Assembly (NCBI GenBank): GCA_049645705.1
Contig: JBARUK010000096.1
Coordinates: 1-64,000 of the forward strand
Direction of reading: 5' to 3'
DNA: 64,000 bases
Origin: JBGNFV01 sp049645705
Lineage (GTDB): Bacteria; Bacteroidota; Bacteroidia; Cytophagales; Cyclobacteriaceae
Of the stretch, positions 16,736 to 26,479 are shown piece after piece (the first letter of the stretch is position 1; every line of letters begins with the position of its first letter). The position numbers and the translations under genes were made by a program. Under the pieces are notes generated by a model, which was not told where the DNA came from, searched no databases, and was given only the letters and a program-made list of their open reading frames with translations.

Positions 16736-18589
16736 TCAGTTAGCCTTTTCATTCAGCCAGGCATTCCTGATCTTTCTTTGGCGGTTAGTTATGTTATCAC
16801 CATACAGCAGTACATTATCTTCGTACGACAAAACAGACTGAGCCTTTGCCTTAAGCTTCTTTAGCTTCAGCTTTCCTCTTTTATTTTCTCTTAATACTGT
16901 TACTTTTACTTTGTCACCTTCATTCACTTCCTGCTTAAATTTATCCACAACTTGTATGGCATTATTCAGCGTCAGGTCAGAACCATTGAATGAAACGATG
17001 ATATCCCCTGCTCTGTAGTCCATATCCTGACCGAATTCATTCATGTTTTCTGTGCTAACAATGGTAAAACGAGTAGTGTCATCATTTGGTCTGAGGTCAA
17101 GGTTTCCGAGCGTAAGCGTACGTACTTCCATAGCTTCCTCAAACTGCACGCCTGCTTCCGCCAGTAGCGATCTTAACGGGAGAGGCTCCGGCCCAGATAC
17201 ATGCTTTTTGAGAAACTCCTCTACCTCCGGGTAGGTCATTTCACCTATTATGCCAAAGAGCTCATCATCTTTGAAGGGCTTGTCCTTGCCAAACTTCTTC
17301 GCCAGATCCCTTATCAGGGCCTGCAGGTCATAAGTGCCGTCAGAGAGGCTTAGTAACTTCAGATCCAATGCCAGGCCTATCAGTGCGCCTTTTTGGTATA
17401 CATTTCCATATTCCCGTCCGTATTGGTCCAGCACATTCTTGCTCATTACAGTAAAGGGCAGGCTGTCAGTGTACTGGTAGGCATTCATGATTTTACGCCG
17501 TATCCACCCCAGCCATTCTTCGTGGCTCATCAGACCGTGCTTGGCTTGTACCAGTCCTGCACTATATTCAGTCACCCCTTCATAGAGCCACAGGTGCTCT
17601 GACATTTTGGGGTTTATAAAGTCAAAATACTGTATCTCTTCAGAGTGAATGTTTAGTGGCGTTACGATATGGAAGAACTCATGCGCTGAAATATCAGTGA
17701 TAGTAGAGGCCAGCATTTCTGTGCTGCTTGTCAGCGGCAGAAAGTAGAGTGATGAATAGCTATGCTCCAGGGCACCGTACGACCCGGAGTAGCTGGGAGG
17801 ATTAAACAGGTAGATCAGAAAAGCATACCTGTCTACCGGCAGCTCTCCGCCCAGAAATGACACCTGGGCCATCAGCATATCCCTGACCTTGTCCAGCACA
17901 AAGTTGGCGCGCTTTTTCTCATCAGGTGAGTAGACCGCCACCAATACTTCGGTTCCATTCAGGTTGATAGAAGCCGTATCAGGAAGACTATATAAAAGCG
18001 GAGCATCGGCAAGGTCTACATAGTTATCTGTACGAAATATATCGAGGCTATCCGAACGGCTCTCTGCCCGCAGGCTCGTAGCACCATAGAAGCCGGGGTT
18101 ATGCCTGATATGCAGACGGTAGGGACTCTCCTTTTGCCCTTCCAGGTACCCCAGGAATGTAAACGTATTTAGTACGAAATTTTCGTCGGGCTCAAAGTTA
18201 GAACCTGATGGTTCGAAGACAGTATGCCCGCGGCGCGAGTCCCAGGTATCATCTGCCATATATTCAACACGATCCAATTGAGAGGCATTAGTTATCAGAA
18301 AGCGGTTGGTGGTAACCTGGCTTACCGGCAGGCTGTCACCATTTTCATCGTAAGCCTTAAAACCTGAGGCAAACCGGCCGAAATCATTGATCTCATATGT
18401 GCCTGGTACGATCTTCGGGATTCTGAACTCAATACTGTCCCTGTCAGTATTGGGTACGTCTATCGTTACCTTCAGCTTGTCGTTTTCGACATTGCGTAAG
18501 TCCAGGTACACTTCATAACCCGATTGCTGTGCCATAGCCGCTACAGAGATAAAAAGGGTAGCCGTGATGGCCAGGAAAGTTTTGATCAT
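16736..18589 (-). CDS. M61 family metallopeptidase with PDZ domain (glycyl aminopeptidase type)
   Basis: About 617 residues from the chosen start MIKTFLAITATLF, which opens a proper signal peptide (cleavage near AMAQQ); an upstream in-frame Met ten codons earlier would weaken it. The N-terminal beta domain is followed by the catalytic domain with GALEHSYSS, the zinc motif HEFFH (about 303-307) and the third ligand Glu in LWLYEGVTEY. A C-terminal PDZ domain (about 500-590, DYRAGDIIVSFNG) completes the usual M61 layout and length. It should cleave peptides with N-terminal Gly or Ala in the periplasm. The tail is basic (KRGKLKLKKLKAKAQ). Confidence 0.92.
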   Translation of the reverse strand: MIKTFLAITATLFISVAAMAQQSGYEVYLDLRNVENDKLKVTIDVPNTDRDSIEFRIPKIVPGTYEINDFGRFASGFKAYDENGDSLPVSQVTTNRFLITNASQLDRVEYMADDTWDSRRGHTVFEPSGSNFEPDENFVLNTFTFLGYLEGQKESPYRLHIRHNPGFYGATSLRAESRSDSLDIFRTDNYVDLADAPLLYSLPDTASINLNGTEVLVAVYSPDEKKRANFVLDKVRDMLMAQVSFLGGELPVDRYAFLIYLFNPPSYSGSYGALEHSYSSLYFLPLTSSTEMLASTITDISAHEFFHIVTPLNIHSEEIQYFDFINPKMSEHLWLYEGVTEYSAGLVQAKHGLMSHEEWLGWIRRKIMNAYQYTDSLPFTVMSKNVLDQYGREYGNVYQKGALIGLALDLKLLSLSDGTYDLQALIRDLAKKFGKDKPFKDDELFGIIGEMTYPEVEEFLKKHVSGPEPLPLRSLLAEAGVQFEEAMEVRTLTLGNLDLRPNDDTTRFTIVSTENMNEFGQDMDYRAGDIIVSFNGSDLTLNNAIQVVDKFKQEVNEGDKVKVTVLRENKRGKLKLKKLKAKAQSVLSYEDNVLLYGDNITNRQRKIRNAWLNEKAN

Positions 18590-18690
18590 TGATTTGAAAA
18601 TATAATTGACCAACGGCATAAACCTGCCGAATGGTACCGGTGCAGTACAATTTTTATAAGTGCTTATACTTGGTTTCCCAAATAAGGTTG

Positions 18691-19170
18691 TCAGTAAGGC
18701 AGGCTAAGCTTACGAAATATGAAATGCATGAGCCATGCAGGGCCTACAAGCAAAAACTGGATGTCTTTTAAGAAAGATGGCTTTTTGCCCTCTACCTTAT
18801 GCCCGTAAAACTGACCTGCCCAGGCCAGGAAGAAGATGGCCAGACCGATGGCCCAGAGGGGGGCAAAAGATACCTGGTTCAGCAGGTGCGCACCGTACAG
18901 GCAGATAGCAGACCATATGACCATACCGATGAAAAGCGAAACCGAAAGTGTGAGGTAGTAGACCAGCACCAGTGCCAGTATGATCGTAGCCCAGTTGGCA
19001 AAAGGACCCGCCCAGGGAAAAGCTTCCATCAGCATACCATTAGGAATAGACCATACAAGGCATACAATACTAAAAAATATCACCGGCACACAGATCCAGT
19101 GAATGAGCTTATTAGTATGATTCTGATGGCTTTCTCCGTACTCTGAGAGGAGTTGGTCTATTTTTCTCAT
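18691..19170 (-). CDS. Mpo1-like (DUF962) membrane protein
   Basis: A 159-residue protein with four hydrophobic helices. The start MRKIDQLLSEYGESHQNHTNKLIHWICVP carries the histidines typical of the DUF962/Mpo1 family (H16, H18, H24), and a further histidine in the AWAGQFYGHKVEG segment. Yeast Mpo1 is an Fe(II)-dependent 2-hydroxy fatty acid dioxygenase; bacterial members are assumed to act on lipids but have not been characterised to my knowledge. The gene lies between the M61 peptidase and DUF4442 genes on the same strand, with intergenic distances of about 100 bases. Confidence 0.85.
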   Translation of the reverse strand: MRKIDQLLSEYGESHQNHTNKLIHWICVPVIFFSIVCLVWSIPNGMLMEAFPWAGPFANWATIILALVLVYYLTLSVSLFIGMVIWSAICLYGAHLLNQVSFAPLWAIGLAIFFLAWAGQFYGHKVEGKKPSFLKDIQFLLVGPAWLMHFIFRKLSLPY

Positions 19171-19289
19171 ATTAGTTTGGGTCTTCGCTTACACAACAGG
19201 CACAGTGACCAGACCGTAAGTTTACTAGCTTAATATAACATAAAACAGGCAAAAATACTTTCAGAATGCGTATGTATGAATCTGCTTTA

Positions 19290-19808
19290 TTATGCAGATT
19301 TAACCTTTGTGCGCACTTTAGACCATTCTTTTACCTGCCAGTGCACCCGGCCTGTAGTAAGCTGGTTCCCATTCTTATCGTGTATTTTCACTTCGCATGT
19401 TACTACTACTGCATCATGCTTGCTCAGCGGGGTAATTATTTGGTCCTGCACCCATGCGTCCGACAGGTCGAAGCGGGCCACAGCACTTGTTTTCCCCTGG
19501 TAGTGGTAGTCCATTTCCAGGGTTTTCATGATGAGCCTGTAGCGGCTGGCCGGGAGGTGGCGGATAAGTAGTATACCCGTGGTAAATTCCGTAAGCGTAG
19601 CCAGAGCACAAGCGTGCAGACCCTTTATATGGTTGAAATTTCTGCGGCGGTAGGGGATCTCCGATACCACGTGGTTCCTGCCGATCTCTCTGATCCTGAA
19701 ACCGTGCGGTTTGTTGAACGGAATCATACGGTCCAGGGCCAGATTCATAATCTTGAGCCATATCCCGCCTGATTCGGCCTTGTCCATCAGCTTATCCGGA
19801 TTCATCAT
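19290..19808 (-). CDS. DUF4442 hotdog-fold protein, putative thioesterase
   Basis: A 172-residue protein that fits the DUF4442 family, with RRRNFNHIKGLHACALATLTEF as the hotdog central helix and N/H residues at the expected place (N, H in FNHIKGLH). Related proteins hydrolyse acyl-CoA thioesters; the substrate here is unknown. Two Met codons open the frame (MMNPDKLMDKAESGG) and either may be used. It is divergent from the FAD oxidoreductase gene with 90 bases between the starts. Confidence 0.82.
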   Translation of the reverse strand: MMNPDKLMDKAESGGIWLKIMNLALDRMIPFNKPHGFRIREIGRNHVVSEIPYRRRNFNHIKGLHACALATLTEFTTGILLIRHLPASRYRLIMKTLEMDYHYQGKTSAVARFDLSDAWVQDQIITPLSKHDAVVVTCEVKIHDKNGNQLTTGRVHWQVKEWSKVRTKVKSA

Positions 19809-19898
19809 ATTATTTAGTCAGAATTATTGAGGCTAATATAAGGGTATTATGTAGTTTGTGCCCTCATAAAAAACAAATACCGGTAAAAGCGGGAAGCC

Positions 19899-21041
19899 AT
19901 GCTTAGTTTTTGGGAAAAAGAATCATTTATAGAGTACGACTACATAATTGTGGGCGGCGGCATTACAGGCCTGTCCACTGCTGTTTCTATAAAAGAGAGC
20001 ACCCCTGAAGCGCGGGTGGTTGTACTGGAGCGTGGGGTTTTCCCTAGTGGGGCCAGCACTAAAAATGCCGGATTTGCCTGTTTCGGTTCCATTACCGAGC
20101 TGCTGAACGATCTGAAAACCCTCGGACCGCAAGAGACGACCGAGCTAGTAACAGAACGGTGGGAAGGCCTGAAAAAACTGCGCAACCGTCTGGGTGATAA
20201 AGAGATCGGTTACAAAGCCCAAAACGGGTATGAACTCATACGGGAATCAGAAAAATACGCGCTGGACAAGATAGATGAGGTAAACGACCTGCTTATGCCC
20301 CTCTTTTACCAGGAGGTGTTTACCGATCGGCCTGAGCTGCGTAAGAAGTTTGGATTCAGCAAAGACCACGTGCTGACAGTAGTAGAGAACAGCTTCGAAG
20401 GCCAGATAGATACTGGCAAAATGATGCGCAGACTTATTGCCTATGCCGGTAGTAAGGGCGTTATGCTGCTTACCGGCTCAGAAGTGCTCAACATAGATGA
20501 CCATGCCGATCACGCAGAGGTACTCGTAAAAAACATTGCTACCGGTGAGGACATAATGCTTAAGGGAGATAAAGTGGCTATCTGCACCAACGCCTTCTCA
20601 AAAACACTACTTCCCGATCTTGAAGTGTCTCCCGGCCGCGGACTTGTGCTTGTGACTAAGCCTATCAAAAATCTAAAGTTCAAAGGTGTATTCCATTACG
20701 ATGAGGGGTACTACTATTTCCGTGATTACAAAGACAGGGTCATCTTTGGCGGAGGCCGTAACCTGGACCCCGATGCCGAAGCCAGTACCGACTTTCAGGT
20801 AAACAGGCGAATTCTGGAGCTGCTGAAAAGGCAATTGGAAGTAATGATTCTACCCGGAAGAGAGGTAGCCCTTGAGCATACCTGGGTAGGAATTATGGGC
20901 TTTGGTAGTACTAAAAAGCCTGTGATACAGCAGGTTTCGCCGCGCGTTTTTGCAGGTATACGTCTTGGCGGTATGGGTGTAGCCATAGGCAGCCGCATAG
21001 GGGAGCGGCTAATGAAATTGATGATTAAGCCTAAAGTTTGA
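19899..21041 (+). CDS. FAD-dependent oxidoreductase (DAO family)
   Basis: A 380-residue flavoprotein. YDYIIVGGGITGLSTAVSI at about 13-31 is the dinucleotide-binding motif, followed by the FAD-contacting Glu-Arg (VVLERGVFPSGASTKNAGFA) and a C-terminal GGMGVAIGSRIGERL. This is the glycine/D-amino-acid oxidase layout, and the sequence looks like the Bacteroidota group annotated as FAD-binding oxidoreductase without known substrate. It acts in the cytoplasm, perhaps at the membrane. A hairpin follows before the NhaC gene, so it may be transcribed separately. Confidence 0.85.
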   Translation: MLSFWEKESFIEYDYIIVGGGITGLSTAVSIKESTPEARVVVLERGVFPSGASTKNAGFACFGSITELLNDLKTLGPQETTELVTERWEGLKKLRNRLGDKEIGYKAQNGYELIRESEKYALDKIDEVNDLLMPLFYQEVFTDRPELRKKFGFSKDHVLTVVENSFEGQIDTGKMMRRLIAYAGSKGVMLLTGSEVLNIDDHADHAEVLVKNIATGEDIMLKGDKVAICTNAFSKTLLPDLEVSPGRGLVLVTKPIKNLKFKGVFHYDEGYYYFRDYKDRVIFGGGRNLDPDAEASTDFQVNRRILELLKRQLEVMILPGREVALEHTWVGIMGFGSTKKPVIQQVSPRVFAGIRLGGMGVAIGSRIGERLMKLMIKPKV

Positions 21042-21043
21042 TT

Positions 21044-21076
21044 TTTTCACTAAATTACTCGCTGGTTTAGTGAAAA
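21044..21076 (+). terminator. Hairpin between FAD oxidoreductase and NhaC
   Basis: TTTTCACTAAA (21044-21054) pairs with TTTAGTGAAAA (21066-21076), an 11-bp stem with an 11-base loop. The tail is only ATTTCG, so termination is probably partial. Confidence 0.5.
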
Positions 21077-21091
21077 TTTCGACTTAGGTAT

Positions 21092-22600
21092 ATGGACAAC
21101 GCCCAGCGTAAGCCCACACTATGGGAAGCACTTATCCCGGTCATTTTTCTGATCGTAGCGCTTTTCTTTAACGTATTTGTCATCTTTGGAGACGCGGCAC
21201 TGGACGGAAGTAACCAGATCATACTGTTGCTTTCTGCATTTGTTGCCGTTATCATAGGCCTGCGCACCGGCATGACCTGGTCTTCCCTGCAGGATGGCAT
21301 GGTCAAAAGCATCAGCGCCGCCATGCCCAGTATTTTCATCCTGCTCATGATCGGTGCCCTGGCAGGTACCTGGCTCATCAGTGGCATAGTTCCTGCTATG
21401 ATCTATTACGGGCTGGATATACTAAACCCTACCATCTTCCTGTTCGCCGCTTGCATAGTCAGTGCTATCGTGTCGGTAGCTACCGGCAGTAGCTGGTCTA
21501 CTATAGCCACCATAGGCATAGCCCTCCTGGGCATAGGCGATGCACTGGGCCTGAGCAAAGCCGTAGTGGCCGGAGCCATTATCAGCGGGGCCTACTTTGG
21601 CGACAAAATGAGTCCTCTGAGCGACACGACCAACCTGGCACCCGCCATGGCCGGTACCGACCTGTTTACCCACATCAGGTATATGACCTTTACCACCGTG
21701 CCCAGTTTCATTATCACATTGCTGATCTTTCTCGGCATCGGGATCTACCAGGGCAATAGCGGTGAGGTTGCCGATACAGCCGCCGTGCAGGCAGCTATCG
21801 GCGAGGCTTTCAATATTAACGGCTGGCTGTTCATCGTTCCGGTATTGGTTATTTTACTTATTGTCAAAAAAGTGCCCGCATTTCCTGCACTACTCATCGG
21901 TACGCTCCTGGGCGGTTTGTGTGCCGTGATCTTTCAGCCACAGGTTATCGAGTCCCTGGGAGGCGGTGACCTGAACTATGATATCCGGGAGGCAGTTGGT
22001 GCTACCGGCGATTACTTCCTCAGCTCCTTCAAAGGAGTGATGAAGGCTATGTACGGCGATGTCTCCATAGTTACAGGTGATGCCCGTGTGGATGACCTGC
22101 TGAGCACAGGTGGCATGGCAGGTATGCTCTGGACTATATGGCTTATATTATGCGCCATGATATTTGGTGGTGTCATGGAGAAGGCAGGCCTCCTGCAGCG
22201 CATTACAGCTCCTATTATCCGTATGGCTCAGTCCAGCGGATCACTTATACTTTCTACCACCGTTAGCTGTATATTCTTTAATCTGACAGCTTCCGACCAG
22301 TACCTGGCAATCGTGGTGCCCGGCCGTATGTTTGCTGGCCCATATCGTGAACGCGGTCTTAAGCCCCAGGTACTCAGCCGTACTCTGGAAGACAGCGGGA
22401 CGGTTACTTCCGTACTTATACCCTGGAATACCTGCGGGGCTACCCAGGCAGGTATACTTGGAGTGGCTACCGGTACCTACGCCCCTTATTGCTTCTTTAA
22501 TATTATCAGCCCGTTCATGACTGTACTGTTCGGGTATGCTAATATTAAGATAGCCCGCTATAAAAAAGATAAAGAAGAAAGAGAGGTAAAACTCGCTTAA
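21092..22600 (+). CDS. nhaC: Na+/H+ antiporter, NhaC family
   Basis: A 502-residue protein with about twelve membrane helices. TLWEALIPVIFLIVALFFNV at the start, ATGSSWSTIATIGIALLGIG and SGAYFGDKMSPLSDTTNLAPA are the signature stretches of NhaC antiporters, which exchange cytoplasmic Na+ for external H+. The length is normal for the family (about 480-510). The stop overlaps the ATG of the exonuclease gene by one base (TAATG), so these two genes are translationally coupled. The ion specificity is inferred from the family only. Confidence 0.93.
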   Translation: MDNAQRKPTLWEALIPVIFLIVALFFNVFVIFGDAALDGSNQIILLLSAFVAVIIGLRTGMTWSSLQDGMVKSISAAMPSIFILLMIGALAGTWLISGIVPAMIYYGLDILNPTIFLFAACIVSAIVSVATGSSWSTIATIGIALLGIGDALGLSKAVVAGAIISGAYFGDKMSPLSDTTNLAPAMAGTDLFTHIRYMTFTTVPSFIITLLIFLGIGIYQGNSGEVADTAAVQAAIGEAFNINGWLFIVPVLVILLIVKKVPAFPALLIGTLLGGLCAVIFQPQVIESLGGGDLNYDIREAVGATGDYFLSSFKGVMKAMYGDVSIVTGDARVDDLLSTGGMAGMLWTIWLILCAMIFGGVMEKAGLLQRITAPIIRMAQSSGSLILSTTVSCIFFNLTASDQYLAIVVPGRMFAGPYRERGLKPQVLSRTLEDSGTVTSVLIPWNTCGATQAGILGVATGTYAPYCFFNIISPFMTVLFGYANIKIARYKKDKEEREVKLA

Positions 22601-23193
22601 TGTCTTTATTTCCAAAGCATATCACCAAAGAAGAAGTTAATGAACTCCCCCTCGGGCGCTATGAAGGCAAGCTGGCGGTAATCAGTAGTAGCGAAAAACT
22701 ACAGCAGGCAGTGGACCGTATCAGGAGCGAACAGGTCATTGGTTTCGATACAGAAACAAAGCCCACTTTCAGAAAAGGGCAGTATCACCATGTTTCCCTG
22801 CTGCAGGTCGCAGTACCCGGTATGGTATTCCTGTTCCGGCTTAACTACCTGGGCATGCCTAAGGAGTTGCGAAGCATATTCGAAGACCCGGACATCACTA
22901 AGGTAGGTATAGGCATCAGGGACGATCTGCTGGAAATGCAAAAGCTCGGATCCTTTAAACCACAGAATGTAGCAGACCTCAACACAGAAGTGAAATCGCT
23001 GGGCGTGAAAAATGCTGGCGTCAGAAATCTCAGCGCCATATTCCTGGAGTTCCGTATATCAAAAAGCCAGCAGACAAGTAATTGGGAGCGGGACGAACTG
23101 ACTGAGAAGCAATTGCGCTATGCTGCTACAGATGCCTGGGTTTGCCTGGAGATATATAACCGCCTGCAGGACTGGGGATATCTGTCTGCATAA
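22600..23193 (+). CDS. 3'-5' exonuclease of the DEDDy (RNase D-like) family
   Basis: A 197-residue protein with the DEDD active-site motifs: Exo I GFDTETKPTF (D, E at about 49-51), Exo II VGIGIRDDLLEM (D), and Exo III RYAATDAWVCLEIYNRL (Y and D). There is no HRDC domain, so it is the short single-domain form similar to WRN exonuclease-like proteins of Bacteroidota. It should degrade DNA or RNA from the 3' end. It starts inside the stop codon of nhaC. A role in RNA processing or repair cannot be decided from the sequence. Confidence 0.9.
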   Translation: MSLFPKHITKEEVNELPLGRYEGKLAVISSSEKLQQAVDRIRSEQVIGFDTETKPTFRKGQYHHVSLLQVAVPGMVFLFRLNYLGMPKELRSIFEDPDITKVGIGIRDDLLEMQKLGSFKPQNVADLNTEVKSLGVKNAGVRNLSAIFLEFRISKSQQTSNWERDELTEKQLRYAATDAWVCLEIYNRLQDWGYLSA

Positions 23194-23273
23194 TTTTTTT
23201 ATTCCTTAAAAGCTTACCTATCTGGTCATTTTTATCGTTAACAATGTATCTTATATAGATAATAGTTATAGGT

Positions 23274-25592
23274 ATGCTCGAGAAGCTCCGGTATAGTTTT
23301 CCTTTTCAGTTACTGGTCAATAACCTCAAGAAGAACCTGCTTCTGGTACTGACCTGGGTAGGGTTGTTCTATGTCGTTACCGGGCATTTTGGCAAAACTC
23401 TGGGTATTCCCTACCTGTTTCTTGATCCTGAGTACCTGAACGAAGTAGGGTTTGCCAGCTTCTTCCTGGTCGGGCTGGCCACCGGAGGTTTTACCATGGC
23501 CTACCACATCACATGCTATATACTGGATGGATCCAAATATCCCTTTCTGGGCTTACTCAAGCGACCATTTACCCATTTTTCGATCAACAACAGCACCATA
23601 CCGCTCGTATTCATCATGGTATATACCATACAGGTGATCGTATACCAGATGGATTATGAGTTTAATACTGTACTTGCTATTCTCAGTAAGGTAAGCGGCT
23701 TTATGGCCGGATTTTTCCTTATGGTCATGCTCCTGTTCGTGTATTTCTGGCTTACCAACAAGCACCTGATCAAAACGGATGAGGTGGCAAAGAAAGTGGA
23801 TGAAAAGCTAAGAAGATCGAAGATAAGCCGGGCGGCCATCATGAGGCGCTGGCGCAGGATTAATAAGAAGCGCATCACTGTCGAGTACTACCTGGGGCTG
23901 AACTTCCGGCTTGTTGAGATTCCCGATCCTGATGTAGCTCTGAGCAAAGAAGACATCCTCAGTGTCTTCAATCAGCATCACCTCAACTCCATAATCATCC
24001 AATCATGCATATTTGCAGTAGTGCTGGGGCTTAGCTTCATGGCAGATTCCGAATACATACAGATACCGGCCGCAGCCAGTGTACTGTTATTTGCCACCAT
24101 AGGCATTATGTTCGTGGGGGCCATCAGCTTCTGGATCAGGGGCTGGGCATTCACCATTTTCCTGTTTTTTATGATAGGGCTCAATGTGCTCTCTACTTTC
24201 CGACATGATCAGTGGGTACATCAGGCATTTGGACTCAACTATGATACCGCCCGCGCAGACTATCTGGAGGTACTGAACCAGACACGCCAGGGTAGTGATA
24301 TGGTAGAGGAAGATAAACTTCACATGCTGGGTATTCTGAAAAACTGGCGCCAAAAGTTTGAGGCACCCCCATTGGCTGTATTTGTATGTGCCAGTGGTGG
24401 CGGGCAGCGATCGGCCCTTTGGACCGTGAGAGCGCTGCAGGTTGCAGACAGTATGACATATGGTAATTTGATGAGGCATACCGTCCTTATGACAGGTGCC
24501 TCAGGCGGCCTGGTAGGCAGTGCCTATTATCGGGAGCTGACGCTCAGGCAGCTTGCCGGGGAAATTCCTACTACCAACAGCCATGAGTATACAAGTGCGA
24601 TCGGCTCTGATTTACTGAACCCGGTCATCTTCAGCTTGCTGATCAATGAGCCACTGGTGCGCTGGCAAACCTTCGAATACCAAAACAAATTCTACCCGAA
24701 AGACCGCGGCTATAGTTTCGAAAGAAAACTGAACCGGAATACCGGTGGCGTAATGAACAAGTCTCTGGAAGACTATCGCGTGGCTGAAGAAGAAGCACTG
24801 ATACCTGTGCTGATGATGACCCCTACCATTATCAATGACGGACGTAAACTGTATATCTCCTCACAGCAAGTGAGCTTTATGGGGGCGACCGGACCGGATT
24901 ACCTGCTGGGCGCTGCCGAACCTAAAGGAGTGGATTTTCGCAGGCTGTTTTATGAGCAGGAAGCAGGTGACCTGAGCTTTCTTACGGCGCTAAGGTTATC
25001 GGCCACATTCCCCTATGTATCGCCCAATGTGAGCCTGCCATCAGAGCCACGGCTGGAGGTAATGGACGCAGGGGTTACAGATAACTTCGGAATTACTGAT
25101 GCCGTACGCTTCATTTACAACTTCCGGGATTGGCTGGAAGTGAATACATCAGGGGTGGTCATCCTGTCTATTCGTGACACACCAAAGAAAGGTGCAGTAA
25201 GGCAGGGGGAACGGACAGATCTGTTCGAAACTGTCTTTACACCGCTGGCAAATCTCTATAAGAACTTTGACAATATTCAGGATCTGAATAACGACACTAA
25301 TATTGAGTACGCTTCCAGTTGGCTGGGCGTACCTGTTCAGATGCTTACCCTGGAATATTCCCCGCTTTCCTTTTACTTCAACCAGAGCCCCGAACTGTCC
25401 AAAGCAGAGTCCGGCCTGCTGGATGTACCCATGGAGCGGGCTTCCCTGAGCTGGAGGCTTACCGGTAAAGAAAAGCAGAATATTCTGCAAAATATAGATA
25501 AGCCTATTAATCAGCGTACACTTGAAGAACTGTACCGCCAGCTGACTTCAGAGGACGCTTCCACCCCGGTGGTGAGGGGTGGCGGCGACTAA
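23274..25592 (+). CDS. Membrane-bound patatin-like phospholipase
   Basis: A 772-residue protein. The first 310 residues contain about seven to eight membrane helices with a basic cytoplasmic loop (179-202). The rest is a patatin domain: the oxyanion loop SGGGQRSA (374-381), nucleophile elbow GASGG with Ser410, and the Asp of the dyad in MDAGVTDNFG (about 600). This fits serine acyl hydrolases that cleave phospholipids at the membrane, in a form with a long membrane anchor. Family members with this layout are seen in Bacteroidota; no substrate is known to me. The start ATG at 23274 is 80 bases downstream of the exonuclease stop. Confidence 0.8.
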   Translation: MLEKLRYSFPFQLLVNNLKKNLLLVLTWVGLFYVVTGHFGKTLGIPYLFLDPEYLNEVGFASFFLVGLATGGFTMAYHITCYILDGSKYPFLGLLKRPFTHFSINNSTIPLVFIMVYTIQVIVYQMDYEFNTVLAILSKVSGFMAGFFLMVMLLFVYFWLTNKHLIKTDEVAKKVDEKLRRSKISRAAIMRRWRRINKKRITVEYYLGLNFRLVEIPDPDVALSKEDILSVFNQHHLNSIIIQSCIFAVVLGLSFMADSEYIQIPAAASVLLFATIGIMFVGAISFWIRGWAFTIFLFFMIGLNVLSTFRHDQWVHQAFGLNYDTARADYLEVLNQTRQGSDMVEEDKLHMLGILKNWRQKFEAPPLAVFVCASGGGQRSALWTVRALQVADSMTYGNLMRHTVLMTGASGGLVGSAYYRELTLRQLAGEIPTTNSHEYTSAIGSDLLNPVIFSLLINEPLVRWQTFEYQNKFYPKDRGYSFERKLNRNTGGVMNKSLEDYRVAEEEALIPVLMMTPTIINDGRKLYISSQQVSFMGATGPDYLLGAAEPKGVDFRRLFYEQEAGDLSFLTALRLSATFPYVSPNVSLPSEPRLEVMDAGVTDNFGITDAVRFIYNFRDWLEVNTSGVVILSIRDTPKKGAVRQGERTDLFETVFTPLANLYKNFDNIQDLNNDTNIEYASSWLGVPVQMLTLEYSPLSFYFNQSPELSKAESGLLDVPMERASLSWRLTGKEKQNILQNIDKPINQRTLEELYRQLTSEDASTPVVRGGGD

Positions 25593-25632
25593 CCTTTTGT
25601 AATTTTGTAATACGAAAACGATCCTGTCAGGA

Positions 25633-26413
25633 ATGTTTCTCCTGGTCATAACCCGCTGCGTTACTGCCACAGTAGCTAGTCATGCTGATACCTCCCGGAT
25701 TTACTCAGACCTAAATCAATATCCTAAACCGACGAGCTGCGTAACTACAGGCACCCGGAACAGTTGAATCAGGTAGCTGCCTGCATTTACGGGGAGTTGC
25801 AGAAAGTATGCGATGCGGTCTTCTATCACCCATACAGAGTCAGTTGAACGGTCTGTAAAACATGGTGGGTCGCCCAGGTCCGGCTGATACCCTGGTACGG
25901 GTAGTAGGCGCTTACCATAATGTGGCAAGGGAATAACAGGGTGCCGATGATAACGCAGGCGACATGGCAGGTATGCTGGAACTGGTCCGCCTTATCAAAG
26001 TCCATAGTATATCAGATAAGAGAATACGTAGCCTATATACCCTTTAGGAGCAGACGTTTTTCAGAACTAAGCAAATGGGCAGCCACATCCACACCAGCAG
26101 TCTGCGCGAAGCCGGTACCGGAGTAGCCAGTATGGTGTGCCTTGAAATGATCGGATACTTCAGAAGCGAGGCAGGGTCATTCTGCTAAACCGATGAAAAG
26201 GTGTATGATGATAGGGAGAATTGTATTTCTGTTGACTGTTCAGAAGATCTTAATTACTGGAAATTCGGGTATGAGGCGGTCATGATCACTGACGGCTTTT
26301 TTATCGTAATAAGAACTATCACAGGCTCGGATACGCTCGATAGCCTGGATGCAGGGGTGATGGCACTGGTTATCGACGAACTATACAGTGTTATTATCAG
26401 CCTGCGAGCATAA
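25633..26413 (+). pseudogene. Decayed M28 family peptidase gene
   Basis: Pieces of an M28 aminopeptidase occur in order across several frames and stops. Near 25740 one reads YRHPEQLNQVAACIYGELQK; then VVGAYHNVARE-stop-QGADDNAGDMAGMLELVRL (family form GAHYD ... GADDNASG), then FFRTKQMGSHIH and VCLEMIGYF, then NYWKFGYEAVMITD, with a frameshift into FYRNKNYH (family form TDTAFYRNxxYH) and back into DTLDSLDAGVMA. At least four stops and two frameshifts interrupt it, and the metal-site Asp of GAHYD has become Asn. It was probably a periplasmic zinc peptidase gene. A likely original start is the ATG at 25633. Confidence 0.88.
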
Positions 26414-26418
26414 CCTGT

Positions 26419-26449
26419 AAAAAAGAAAAACCTGCCCTAAAAGGGCAGG
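26419..26449 (-). terminator. Intrinsic terminator of the PAS-repeat gene
   Basis: Read on the minus strand: CCTGCCC, loop TTTTA, GGGCAGG, then TTTTTCTTTTTT. It is 30 bases after the stop of the PAS-repeat sensor gene. Confidence 0.9.
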
Positions 26450-26479
26450 CTTATCGTCTTACTTCTCTTTTGTGATGAA

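Noticed and set aside
25920..26413. Two short open frames considered as small genes
   Set aside because: Both are fragments of the decayed M28 peptidase gene, as shown by family motifs that continue across their ends.
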